Part shown: in pieces, positions 1 through 8,343 of the stretch | Layout: each line of letters opens with the position of its first letter | Numbering within the stretch: the first letter of the stretch is position 1 | Made by a program: the position numbers and the translations under genes | NCBI RefSeq assembly: GCF_040689105.1 | Contig: NZ_JBFBVU010000001.1 | Span: 62,001-126,000 of the forward strand | Origin: Meridianimarinicoccus marinus | Lineage (GTDB): Bacteria > Pseudomonadota > Alphaproteobacteria > Rhodobacterales > Rhodobacteraceae | Reading direction: 5' to 3' | DNA length: 64,000 nt | The notes under the pieces: generated by a model | Databases searched by the model: none | Seen by the model: the letters and a program-made list of their open reading frames with translations, nothing else | Told to the model about the DNA's origin: nothing

Positions 1-4
1 TCTG

Positions 5-1918
5 GTGATCATCTCGGACACTCTGCCGCCCGAGGATGCCCCGCACGCCGTGCGCATCCGCGCCAGCTTCATTGCCTATCTTGCCTTGGGGGGCTGCGAG
101 GACTGCCATCCCAGTCCCCGCGGATTGCGACTCTTCGGGGCTTTCATTGAAGGGGATGACCCAACGCCCGAGGCCGAGACGCCCGGCATGGATTTGTCTG
201 GCTGTGCTTTGGCCGGTGACCTTTGGTTGATTGCTTGTCGCATTCCCGACGTAGTCGTGCTGCGAGGGTCCTCTGTGCAATCCCTTGGCTTGAACCGCTG
301 CCACCTCGCGAATGGATTACAAGCTGATCGCCTCCATGCAACGGGCTCTGTTTTCCTTCGCTATTTGATCTCAAAAGACGAGGTCTTTGTTTCCGGCGCT
401 ACGCTCGGAGGTGATTTGAATTGTAAGGGCGCGCAGTTTCAAGCTGGGAAAACTGGTGACGCACTAGCCGCAGATCGTCTTCAAGTTGCAGGCAGTTTCT
501 TCTTCAAAGGCGCAACAGCCAACGGGGAAGTCCGCTTACTAGGTGCCAAGGTGGGTGGAAATTTGGATTGCGGGGGCGCCAAACTAAGAGCCGGCAAGTC
601 AGGCGACGCACTTTCGGCCGATGGCCTTGACGCCCGGGGCGATGTTATTTTGCGTGGCGCGAATATCAAGGGAACAGTTCGTCTTTTGGGAGCGGAGTTA
701 GGTGGGGATTTGGACTCATTTGGCGGGCGGTTCGTTGCCGGGAACAACGGGACCACGTTGTTCGCGGACCGGATGGCTGCCAAGGGCAGCGCTTTTCTGC
801 AAAGCGCGAATAGCAAAGGCGAATTGCGCTTTGATGGGGCCAAGCTCGGAGGGGATCTAAACTGCACCGAAGGGCAATTCACGGCGCGGGACCGCGGGAC
901 TGCACTGGTCGCTGATGGGTTGGAAGTCAAAGGCTGTGTATTTCTAACGAGAGTGACGAGTACGGGTACGCTAAAATTTGCCGGGGCGGCGCTGGGCGGG
1001 GATTTGGACTGCACGGGCGGAAAATTCACTGCGGGGGGAGGCAGGGCAGCGCTTTTCGCGCAAGCGTTGGAGGCCGAGGGCGGCTTTATCTTGCGGGGCG
1101 ATGGGATAGTTGCCGAGAGCCTTGTTCTGACGAATGCTCGTGTCTCTGCGGTTATTGATGATCTGCACTGCTGGCCAGCGGCGGGGCATCTGGCTTTTGA
1201 CGGGTTTCGCTATGATGCGATTTACTCCACGGCGCTTTCAGCCAAGGAGCGACTGGAGTGGCTGAGCCGCCAATGTCGCGAAGGGGAACCCTTCAAACCC
1301 CAACCCTATGAACAGCTTGCAAAAGTGTTTCGTGACATGGGCCATCAGGACGATGCGCGCACCGTTCTGATCGAAAGGGAGCGGTTGCAGCGTTTGGATC
1401 GGCGCCAGCGGGTTGGTCGGCTCAAGCGGATTGTCTTGACGGTAGGTGACGGGCTGTTGGCTGGAACGACGGGCTATGGTCGCGCGCCGTTCCGGGCCAT
1501 GCTCTGGTTGTTGGGGTTTCTGGGGCTGGGTTGGTTTCTGTTTCAGACGGCTGTGGACCAAGACGCCATCAAGCCCAACAACGCCGTCGTGCTGCGCAGT
1601 GCCGAGTGGGCTGCCTGCAGTCAAGACTATCTGGCCGGTCCCGAGATGCCGCAATTGCGATGGCGCAGCCATGATGCCAGCCAATTGGCGTGTTTTGAGC
1701 GTCAGCCAGAGGCCGCGGCCTATCCCAAGTTCAGCGCGTTCTGGTATTCGATGGACACGCTGTTTCCGCTTGTGGATCTGGAGATGCAGACTCACTGGAT
1801 TCCGGATGAACGGGAAGCAGACTGGGCACGATGGTATCTCTGGCTCCACATCATCGCGGGCTGGGGCTTGTCGCTGTTGGCAGTGGCCGGGTTCTCGGGG
1901 CTGATCAAGTCTGATTGA
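5..1918 (+). CDS. repeat-containing membrane protein, 5' end probably outside the window
   Basis: The frame is open to the window edge; GTG at 5 is only the first possible start and the true N-terminus is probably upstream. Residues 129-373 are five exactly phased 49-residue repeats, each opening with a variant of (x)xGAxLGGDLxCxGxxF, which suggests a beta-helix or solenoid. The C-terminal third is a helical, charged linker followed by two likely membrane segments (about 499-516 and 610-633). I recall similar proteins annotated as 'membrane-associated oxidoreductase', but no redox motif is visible. Bases about 240-1140 look clearly AT-richer than the downstream genes, so recent transfer or relaxed codon use is possible. 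The biochemical function is unknown. Confidence 0.7.
   Translation: MIISDTLPPEDAPHAVRIRASFIAYLALGGCEDCHPSPRGLRLFGAFIEGDDPTPEAETPGMDLSGCALAGDLWLIACRIPDVVVLRGSSVQSLGLNRCHLANGLQADRLHATGSVFLRYLISKDEVFVSGATLGGDLNCKGAQFQAGKTGDALAADRLQVAGSFFFKGATANGEVRLLGAKVGGNLDCGGAKLRAGKSGDALSADGLDARGDVILRGANIKGTVRLLGAELGGDLDSFGGRFVAGNNGTTLFADRMAAKGSAFLQSANSKGELRFDGAKLGGDLNCTEGQFTARDRGTALVADGLEVKGCVFLTRVTSTGTLKFAGAALGGDLDCTGGKFTAGGGRAALFAQALEAEGGFILRGDGIVAESLVLTNARVSAVIDDLHCWPAAGHLAFDGFRYDAIYSTALSAKERLEWLSRQCREGEPFKPQPYEQLAKVFRDMGHQDDARTVLIERERLQRLDRRQRVGRLKRIVLTVGDGLLAGTTGYGRAPFRAMLWLLGFLGLGWFLFQTAVDQDAIKPNNAVVLRSAEWAACSQDYLAGPEMPQLRWRSHDASQLACFERQPEAAAYPKFSAFWYSMDTLFPLVDLEMQTHWIPDEREADWARWYLWLHIIAGWGLSLLAVAGFSGLIKSD
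389..1123 (+). repeat. five tandem 147-bp (49-codon) coding repeats
   Basis: The five units begin at residues 129, 178, 227, 276 and 325 of the preceding CDS and are all exactly 49 residues long with no indels. Conserved positions include GA at 3-4, GGDL or GGNL at 7-10, and an LxADxL-like segment around 26-31. The protein repeats are well conserved while the DNA has diverged, so these are old duplications, not a recent expansion. Confidence 0.85.
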
Positions 1919-1984
1919 GCGGTCGCAGATTGCCAGTCCGGCCCGCGCCCCGTAGCCTGCGCTGAATTTTGGGGAGCACACACC

Positions 1985-2959
1985 ATGCAGGCAGATGCCG
2001 CCGCCTTTCGGCTGGAACAGCGCGCCTTGCGGGTTGGCAAATGGGCCAACCTCGGCATGGCCATCGCAGGCGTGCTGGCGGCCTGGCTGTCGAACTCGCA
2101 GGCGCTGCTGGTGGACGGGCTGTTCTCGATGGTCGGGTTCCTGTCGGCCATCGTGGCGATCCGGATCAGCAGCAACACCCGGCGCGGGGCCGATGACAAT
2201 CGGCCCATGGGCTATGCGGTGGACGAATCCATCTACCAGACCTTCCGCTCGCTTCTGCTGCTGGGGCTGGTGATGTTCGGCATCACCAGTGCCGCCATGA
2301 ACATCGCCCGCTACGCCGCCGGGGCCGAGATGCCGCCGCTGAACTTCAATGTGATCGTCGTCTATTTCGTGGGGATCTGCGCCACCTGCCTGGCATTGGC
2401 CCTGATCCACTACCGGGCCTGGGTCCGCAGTGGACGCATCAGCGACATTCTGCGGCTGGAGATGCTGGCGGCGCGCTATGACGGATTCATCACCCTGGCC
2501 GCCGGGGCCGGGCTGTCGCTGGGGCCGTATCTGTCCACCACACCGCTGGCCTGGATGGCGCCGATCATGGATTCGCTGGTGGTCATCTTCCTGTGCGGCA
2601 TCTCGATCAGCATGTACTGGCGCGAATTCCGCGGCGGGCTGGCTGAACTGGCGGGGGTGACCGCCGCGCCGGATGTTCTGGCCTCCGCCGAAACAGCCAT
2701 CATCCCGGCGCTGGCGTCGCTGGGGATGAACATCCGCGAGATCTCGCTGATCAAGCAGGGCCGGCGCTTCCAGATGATCCTGTACGTGCGGCCCGCCCGG
2801 CCGGTCACGGGCCGACGGGTTGACGCGGCCACCCATGCGGTCAAAAAGGCGCTGTACCCGGTGCTGGGGCGCGTCGATTGCGTTCTGGTGCCCACCGAAG
2901 AGGGCCGCGACCTGTCGCTGGCCCAGATCCGTCCCGACCCGACCGAGGCCCCCGCGTGA
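1985..2959 (+). CDS. cation diffusion facilitator-like transporter
   Basis: This 324-residue protein has several hydrophobic segments and a CDF-type N-terminus (KWANLGMAIAG, then SQALLVDGLFSMVGF), where the aspartate in the second helix matches the metal-site region of the family. The C-terminal ~80 residues form a soluble domain as in cation efflux proteins. A role in divalent-metal export is inferred from the fold; the metal cannot be read from the sequence. Its stop overlaps the GTG start of ybgC, so it may be translated with the Tol-Pal operon. Confidence 0.75.
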   Translation: MQADAAAFRLEQRALRVGKWANLGMAIAGVLAAWLSNSQALLVDGLFSMVGFLSAIVAIRISSNTRRGADDNRPMGYAVDESIYQTFRSLLLLGLVMFGITSAAMNIARYAAGAEMPPLNFNVIVVYFVGICATCLALALIHYRAWVRSGRISDILRLEMLAARYDGFITLAAGAGLSLGPYLSTTPLAWMAPIMDSLVVIFLCGISISMYWREFRGGLAELAGVTAAPDVLASAETAIIPALASLGMNIREISLIKQGRRFQMILYVRPARPVTGRRVDAATHAVKKALYPVLGRVDCVLVPTEEGRDLSLAQIRPDPTEAPA

Positions 2960-3366
2960 CCCAGACCGCCGACCAGATCCAGATCCGCGTCTACTATGAA
3001 GACACCGACCTTGCGGGCATCGTCTATTACGCCAACTACCTGAAATTCATCGAACGCGGCCGGACCGAGTTCCTGCGCACGCGCGGTGTCGATCAGGGGG
3101 CCTACAAGGCCCAGACCGGCGTCGTCTTCGCCGCCCGGCGGGTCGAGGCCGACTATCTGGCGCCCGCCGTGTTCGACGATCTGCTGACCGTGGAAACCCG
3201 TCTGTCGGCCATCAGGGGCGCGCGCATCTTCATGACCCAGACCGTGCTGCGCGACGGCGATACGCTGTTTCGGGCGCAGGTCACCCTTGCGGCGATGACC
3301 GAGGACGGCAAGCCCACCCGTGTTCCGGCGGATCTTTGCGCGCGGCTTGACCGGGTGCTTGAATAA
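2956..3366 (+). CDS. ybgC: YbgC acyl-CoA thioesterase, Tol-Pal associated
   Basis: A 136-residue hot-dog thioesterase. GTG at 2956 is chosen because it overlaps the upstream stop (GTGA) and gives the usual family length; the frame stays open further upstream. The motif YYEDTDLAGIVYYANY at residues 13-28 holds the expected catalytic aspartate (Asp18), followed by FIERGRTE. The family hydrolyses acyl-CoA thioesters and commonly sits first in tol-pal operons, as here. Confidence 0.93.
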   Translation: MTQTADQIQIRVYYEDTDLAGIVYYANYLKFIERGRTEFLRTRGVDQGAYKAQTGVVFAARRVEADYLAPAVFDDLLTVETRLSAIRGARIFMTQTVLRDGDTLFRAQVTLAAMTEDGKPTRVPADLCARLDRVLE

Positions 3367-3453
3367 CGCGCTTGTCATAGCCAAGTCTGCCCGGTTCGAG
3401 TAGACTGGCGCAACCCGACCGGCCGCAGAGCCGCGCGAATACAGGCAGAATTC

Positions 3454-4122
3454 ATGGACCCGATCGACTTCACGCTCTGGGCGCTGTTCGCCCGCGCCAC
3501 CCTGACGGTAAAGCTCGTCATGCTGCTGCTGCTGGCCGCTTCGGTCTACAGTTGGGCCATCATCATCCAGAAGCATCTCGCGTTCCGCAGCGCCAAGCGC
3601 GCCGCGAAGAAATTCGACCGCGCCTTCTGGTCGGGCGAGCCGCTGGACGGGCTTTATTCCGACGTTGCCGACAAGCCGCGCAACGCCCCCGAGCGGATCT
3701 TCGTGGCCGGCATGACGGAATGGCAGCGCAGCTACAAGACCGATGGCGCGATGATCCCCGGCGCCTCGATGCGCATCGACCGCAACATGGATGTGGCCAT
3801 CGCGCGGGAGGCCGAGCGTCTGAACGCGGGTCTGCCGTTTCTGGCCACCGTGGGATCGACCGCGCCCTTCATCGGGCTGTTCGGCACGGTCTGGGGCATC
3901 ATGCACAGTTTCGAACAGATCGCGGTCAGCCAGTCCACCAATCTTGCGGTGGTGGCGCCGGGCATCTCCGAGGCGCTGCTGGCCACCGGTATCGGCCTGT
4001 TGGCGGCCATCCCGGCGGTGATCTTCTACAACAAGCTGACGTCCGAAAGTGCGCGGCTGGTGGGCGGCTACGAGGTGTTCGCCGATGAATTTGCCACGCT
4101 TCTGTCGCGCGAGAGTGCCTGA
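3454..4122 (+). CDS. tolQ: TolQ, Tol-Pal proton-channel subunit
   Basis: A 222-residue MotA/TolQ/ExbB-family inner-membrane protein with three membrane segments (about 15-38, 128-150 and 168-190). The segment ATVGSTAPFIGLFGTVWGIM is the family signature lining the proton path. With TolR it energises TolA for outer-membrane constriction during division. It is followed after 2 nt by tolR. The 87 nt upstream of its ATG could carry an operon-internal promoter, but I saw no convincing -35/-10 pair. Confidence 0.95.
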   Translation: MDPIDFTLWALFARATLTVKLVMLLLLAASVYSWAIIIQKHLAFRSAKRAAKKFDRAFWSGEPLDGLYSDVADKPRNAPERIFVAGMTEWQRSYKTDGAMIPGASMRIDRNMDVAIAREAERLNAGLPFLATVGSTAPFIGLFGTVWGIMHSFEQIAVSQSTNLAVVAPGISEALLATGIGLLAAIPAVIFYNKLTSESARLVGGYEVFADEFATLLSRESA

Positions 4123-4124
4123 GC

Positions 4125-4613
4125 ATGGGCGCCCAGCTTCTTGATGACGGCGGCCCCAGCGCCCGCAAGGGCCGGCGCCGCCGGGCGCGCTCTGCCGCGC
4201 CGATGTCCGAAATCAACGTCACGCCCTTCGTCGATGTCATGCTGGTGCTGCTCATCATCTTCATGGTGGCCGCGCCGCTGATGACCGTGGGCGTGCCGAT
4301 CAAGCTGCCCGAAACCGCCGCAACCCCGCTGCCGGCGCAGGACGAGGAACCGCTGACCATCACCATCGCCTCCGATGGCCGCCTGATGATCCAGACCACC
4401 CAGACCCCGGCCGATCAGCTGATCCCCAAGCTGCGCGCCATCGCCGCCGAACGCAGCGATGACCAGATCTATCTGCGCGCCGATGGCGCCATCGACTATG
4501 GCGTTGTCATGCAGGTCATGGGCGCGCTGAACGCCGCCGGGTTCGGCAAGATCGGGCTGGTGACGGACCCCGGCGGGCCCTTGCTGGACGGCACCTCTGC
4601 GGACGCCCCGTAG
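4125..4613 (+). CDS. tolR: TolR, Tol-Pal stator subunit
   Basis: A 162-residue ExbD/TolR-family protein: a basic N-terminal cytoplasmic tail (GRRRRAR), one membrane helix at about 36-56, and a periplasmic domain. MSEINVTPFVDVMLVLLIIF carries the conserved membrane aspartate (Asp37), the proton-coupling residue of the family. It is flanked closely by tolQ and tolA. Confidence 0.95.
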   Translation: MGAQLLDDGGPSARKGRRRRARSAAPMSEINVTPFVDVMLVLLIIFMVAAPLMTVGVPIKLPETAATPLPAQDEEPLTITIASDGRLMIQTTQTPADQLIPKLRAIAAERSDDQIYLRADGAIDYGVVMQVMGALNAAGFGKIGLVTDPGGPLLDGTSADAP

Positions 4614-4618
4614 GGCCG

Positions 4619-5638
4619 ATGCAGACCGGTCTCAAATTCTCGCTGGGCGGGCATGGGGCGCTGATCCTCGTGGCGCTGGTGGGCTGGCCCTTTGCCGGAC
4701 AGACCCCGCCCGAGCCGCTGGGCGCGGTGGATGTGACCCTGATCGATGCCGCGACGCTCAGCCCCGGCGCGCTGGTGGACACCCCGGCGCCGTTCGAGGC
4801 TGCTTCGGCCCCCGAGATCGCCGCGGCGCCTGCCGCCGATGCGCTGCCCGAAACGCCCGCGCCGTCCGATCCCGTTCCGGAGCCGGAGCCGCTGCCCGAG
4901 GCCGAACCGCTGCCCGATCTGCCCGCACCGCCGCCGGTGGACCGGGTCGCCCCGGTGCCACAGCCGCAATTGCCCGAGGATCTGCCGGAAGCGCCCGAGC
5001 GGCAGGAGGCGGTGGAAGCCGTGCCCGAACCCGCCCCCGAGGCCGTGGAGGCCGAGGAGCAGGAGGCCACCGCCCCCGAGGCCGCCGCCCCCGAGATCGT
5101 GACCGAGGCCACGGAAACCGCACTGGCGCCGGTCACCGTGCAGGTGCCACGCCGCCGCCCGCCGCAGCCGGACCCGCAGCCCGATCCCGCGCCCGTCGAA
5201 CCTGCGCCCGCCGACCCCGCCCCCGAACAGCCCGCCGCCCAAGACCCCGTCGCCGCCGCCCTGGCCGAGGCTCTGGGCACGCCGGAAACCGAGGCCGAGA
5301 CCCCTACGGCCCCCGCCGCTTCCGGCCCGCCGCTGACGCAAGGCGAGCGGGAAGGACTGCGCGTGGCCGTCGGTCAATGCTGGAACTTTTCCTCGCTGGG
5401 CACCGATGCGGCCAAGGTCACGGTGGTGGTCGCGATGGAGATGGGGCTTGACGGACGCCCCTCGAACCTGCGGATGGTGTCATACGAGGGGGGCGGAGAC
5501 ACGGCGGCCCAGCAGGCCTATGAAACCGCGCGCCGCGCGATCCTGCGCTGCCAGCCGTTCGACCTGCCGCCCGAGAAGTACGACCAGTGGCAAACCATCG
5601 AGATGACCTTCAACCCCGAAAGGATGCGCCGCAAATGA
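4619..5638 (+). CDS. tolA: TolA, periplasm-spanning Tol-Pal protein
   Basis: A 339-residue protein with an N-terminal membrane anchor (about 10-27), a long linker (about 45-235) dominated by Pro, Glu and Ala, and a C-terminal TolA/TonB-like domain (about 245-339) containing VGQCWNF and VAMEMGLDGRP. The linker lacks the Lys/Ala-rich helix of enterobacterial TolA. Cys residues near 253 and 305 of the C-domain may form the disulfide seen in TolA domains. The stop overlaps the tolB start (ATGA). Confidence 0.9.
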   Translation: MQTGLKFSLGGHGALILVALVGWPFAGQTPPEPLGAVDVTLIDAATLSPGALVDTPAPFEAASAPEIAAAPAADALPETPAPSDPVPEPEPLPEAEPLPDLPAPPPVDRVAPVPQPQLPEDLPEAPERQEAVEAVPEPAPEAVEAEEQEATAPEAAAPEIVTEATETALAPVTVQVPRRRPPQPDPQPDPAPVEPAPADPAPEQPAAQDPVAAALAEALGTPETEAETPTAPAASGPPLTQGEREGLRVAVGQCWNFSSLGTDAAKVTVVVAMEMGLDGRPSNLRMVSYEGGGDTAAQQAYETARRAILRCQPFDLPPEKYDQWQTIEMTFNPERMRRK

Positions 5639-6969
5639 CCCGGACCCGTGTTCTGGCCGTTCTGGCCACCACCCTTCTGGCCCTGTTCTCCGCTCCGCTC
5701 CATGCCCAGACCGGGCAGGGGCCGCTCAGGATCGAGATCACTGAAGGCGTGATCGAACCCCTGCCCATCGCCATCGCGCCCTTCGTGGTCGAAGGCAACG
5801 CCGCCCCGCAACTGGCGCGCGACATCACCGCCGTGGTGGCCTCGGATCTGGAGGGCAGCGGGCTGTTCCGTCCGATTTCCGAAACCGCCTTCATCTCGCA
5901 GGTGACCAATTTCAACACGCCGGTGCAATACGCCGACTGGAAGGCGATCAACGCGCAGGGTCTGGTGACCGGGGCGGTGACCGTGCAGGGCGACCGGATC
6001 ACGGTGAAATTCCGCCTGTTCGACACGTTCTCCGAGGCCCCCTTGGGCGAGGGGTTGCAATTCACCGGCACCGCCAACGCCTGGCGACGGCTGGGCCACA
6101 AGGTTGCCGATCAGGTCTATTCGCGGATCACCGGCGAGGGCGGCTATTTCGACAGCCGCGTGGTCTTCGTCTCCGAAACCGGCCCAAAGAACGCCCGCCA
6201 GAAGCGGCTGGCGGTGATGGATTACGATGGCGAGAACCAGGGCTTCCTGACCGACAGCCAGACGCTGGTGCTGGCGCCGCGGATCTCGGCGGATGGCTCG
6301 GAAGTTCTCTATACCTCCTACGCCACCGGGTTCCCGCAGGTGACGCGGCTGGACACGCGGACGCTGGAAAGCCGCCCGCTGGAAGGCCAGCCCGAGGGCA
6401 TGACCTTCTCGCCGCGCTACGCACCGGACGGCAAAAGCGTGCTGTTCTCGATGGCCGTAGGCGGCAACACGGATATTTACTCCCTGCCTCTCAACGGCGG
6501 AGAACGCCAACGTCTGACCACCGCCCCGTCGATCGAGACCGCGCCCAGCTATTCGCCGGACGGGTCGCAGATCGTCTTTGAATCCGACCGTTCCGGCAGC
6601 CCGCAACTGTACGTCATGCCGGCAGGCGGTGGAGAGCCGCGGCGGATTTCCTTCGGGCAGGGCCGCTATGGCACGCCGGTATGGTCGCCGCGCGGCGATC
6701 TGATCGCCTTCACCAAGCAGAACCGGGGCCGGTTCCACATCGGCGTGATGCGGGTGGACGGGTCCGAGGAACGGCTGCTGACCGCCTCGTTCCTGGACGA
6801 AGGCCCGACCTGGGCGCCCAATGGCCGCGTGGTGATGTTTACTCGCGAGACCGCCGGGGCGGGGGGCGAGCCGTCGCTCTATTCCGTCGATATCACCGGG
6901 CGCAACCTGCGGCGGGTCAAGACCCCCGGCGCGGCCTCGGACCCGGCCTGGTCGCCGCTTCTTGATTAA
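5635..6969 (+). CDS. tolB: TolB, periplasmic beta-propeller
   Basis: 444 residues from the ATG that overlaps the tolA stop; an upstream in-frame ATG at 5587 lies inside tolA and would bury the signal peptide. Residues 1-24 are a Sec signal peptide ending LHA-QT. An N-terminal alpha/beta domain is followed by a six-bladed propeller with PD40-type blades such as SYSPDGSQIVFESDRSGSPQ. It binds Pal and TolA in the periplasm. Confidence 0.95.
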   Translation: MTRTRVLAVLATTLLALFSAPLHAQTGQGPLRIEITEGVIEPLPIAIAPFVVEGNAAPQLARDITAVVASDLEGSGLFRPISETAFISQVTNFNTPVQYADWKAINAQGLVTGAVTVQGDRITVKFRLFDTFSEAPLGEGLQFTGTANAWRRLGHKVADQVYSRITGEGGYFDSRVVFVSETGPKNARQKRLAVMDYDGENQGFLTDSQTLVLAPRISADGSEVLYTSYATGFPQVTRLDTRTLESRPLEGQPEGMTFSPRYAPDGKSVLFSMAVGGNTDIYSLPLNGGERQRLTTAPSIETAPSYSPDGSQIVFESDRSGSPQLYVMPAGGGEPRRISFGQGRYGTPVWSPRGDLIAFTKQNRGRFHIGVMRVDGSEERLLTASFLDEGPTWAPNGRVVMFTRETAGAGGEPSLYSVDITGRNLRRVKTPGAASDPAWSPLLD

Positions 6970-6978
6970 CCTGCGCAT

Positions 6979-7006
6979 TTGCATCCGCACCGCGCGCTGC
7001 TAGCCT
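6979..7006 (+). promoter_or_regulatory. possible promoter upstream of pal
   Basis: TTGCAT, a 16-nt spacer and TAGCCT lie in the 76-nt tolB-pal gap. This is a loose sigma-70-like match only. It would allow Pal, an abundant lipoprotein, to be made independently of the rest of the operon. Confidence 0.3.
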
Positions 7007-7045
7007 GCCCGCCAAACGTCACCGCTTGATTTCAGGACCTGTCCC

Positions 7046-7534
7046 ATGACCCGATTTGCCCGACTGCTTCCCCTTTGCGCGCTGGTGGCGCTGGCCGCCT
7101 GTTCCGATCCGTTCGGCGGTACGGGCACCGGGCAGACCGCCGCGCCGGGCAGTGCCGCTGACCCAAGTTCGGTGGCCTATTTCCAGCAGACCGTGGGCGA
7201 CCGCGTGCTGTTCCAGGTCGATCAGGCGGTGCTGACCGACAGCGCCCGCGCCACGGTGAACCAGCAGGCCAAATGGCTGACCGCCAACGGCGCCTATACC
7301 GCCGTGGTCGAGGGCCATGCGGATGAACAGGGCACGCGGGAATACAACCTTGCCCTGGGCGCCCGCCGCGCCACCGCCGTGCGCGACCAGCTGGTCGAAG
7401 CCGGGGTCGCGCCGGGCCGCATCCGGACCCTGACCTATGGCAAGGAACGCCCGCTGGAGATCTGCTCGGAAGAGGCCTGCTATGAGAAAAACCGCCGCGC
7501 CGTCACGGTGCTGACCGCCGGGGGCACCTCATGA
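7046..7534 (+). CDS. pal: Pal, peptidoglycan-associated lipoprotein
   Basis: A 162-residue outer-membrane lipoprotein. The lipobox LAAC places the lipidated cysteine at residue 19; a short Gly/Ala/Ser tether follows, then an OmpA-like peptidoglycan-binding domain (about 45-160) with GHADEQGTREYN at 90-101. It anchors the Tol system to the cell wall. The stop overlaps the cpoB ATG (ATGA). Confidence 0.96.
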   Translation: MTRFARLLPLCALVALAACSDPFGGTGTGQTAAPGSAADPSSVAYFQQTVGDRVLFQVDQAVLTDSARATVNQQAKWLTANGAYTAVVEGHADEQGTREYNLALGARRATAVRDQLVEAGVAPGRIRTLTYGKERPLEICSEEACYEKNRRAVTVLTAGGTS

Positions 7535-8343
7535 TCCGCGCCTTCGCGCTGGCGCTGATCCTCTGGCCCGGTGCACTGCTGGCGCAGGATCGGGCCGCCA
7601 CGCTGGCCGACATCCGCCAGCATCTGACCGTGCTGAAGGTCGAGATCGACGGCCTGCGGCGCGAATTGTCCACCACCGGCACCGCCATGGGCGGCAGCGG
7701 GCTGGGGCAGGGGCCGCTGGCCCGATTGGACGCGATCGAGGCCGAGTTGCAGCGTCTGACCGCCCAAAGCGAGGAAATGGTGCATCGCATCGACCGCATC
7801 GTGCAGGATGGCACCAACCGCATCGGCGATCTGGAGTTTCGCCTGACCGAACTGGAAGGCGGCGATCTGGGCGCCCTGGGCCAGACCCCGCCGCTGGGCG
7901 GCGAACTGCCCCTGCCCAACGATCCGGTGCCGCCGCCCGCCGAGGTTGAACTGGCGGTGGGCGAGCAGGCCGATTTCGACGCCGCGCTGAAACTGGCAAA
8001 GGAAGGCACGCCCGCCGATGCCTATGAAGCGCTGAACCGGTTCGTCGACACCTATCCGCGCAGCCCGCTGGCCGCCGAGGCGCAACTGTTCCGGGGCGAC
8101 GCGCTGGCGGCCCTTGGCAATCCCACGCAAGCGGGCCGCGCCTACTTGGAAAGCTACACGCTGGCCGAGTTGGAAAACCCCGGCCTTGCCGCCGAGGCGC
8201 TGTTCAAGCTGGGCGACACGCTGGCCGGGTTGGGCCAGACCCCTGAAGCCTGCATCACCCTGGGCCAGGTCGTGGCCGGGTTTCCGGGCACCACGGCGGC
8301 CACGCAGGCCGAATCGCGGTTGAGCGGCCTGAGCTGCTCGTGA
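7531..8343 (+). CDS. cpoB: CpoB/YbgF, Tol-associated periplasmic TPR protein
   Basis: A 270-residue protein: signal peptide (about 1-18, ending LLA-QD), a predicted N-terminal coiled coil (about 20-115) with an interrupting Gly-rich bit, a Pro-rich hinge, and C-terminal TPR repeats (about 150-265). CpoB in Enterobacteria coordinates Tol function with peptidoglycan synthesis. Its stop overlaps the tilS GTG start. Confidence 0.9.
   Translation: MIRAFALALILWPGALLAQDRAATLADIRQHLTVLKVEIDGLRRELSTTGTAMGGSGLGQGPLARLDAIEAELQRLTAQSEEMVHRIDRIVQDGTNRIGDLEFRLTELEGGDLGALGQTPPLGGELPLPNDPVPPPAEVELAVGEQADFDAALKLAKEGTPADAYEALNRFVDTYPRSPLAAEAQLFRGDALAALGNPTQAGRAYLESYTLAELENPGLAAEALFKLGDTLAGLGQTPEACITLGQVVAGFPGTTAATQAESRLSGLSCS

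Noticed and set aside
3372..3406. Promoter pair TTGTCA and TAGACT before tolQ
   Set aside because: Spacer of 23 nt is too long for a sigma-70 promoter; no better pair found.
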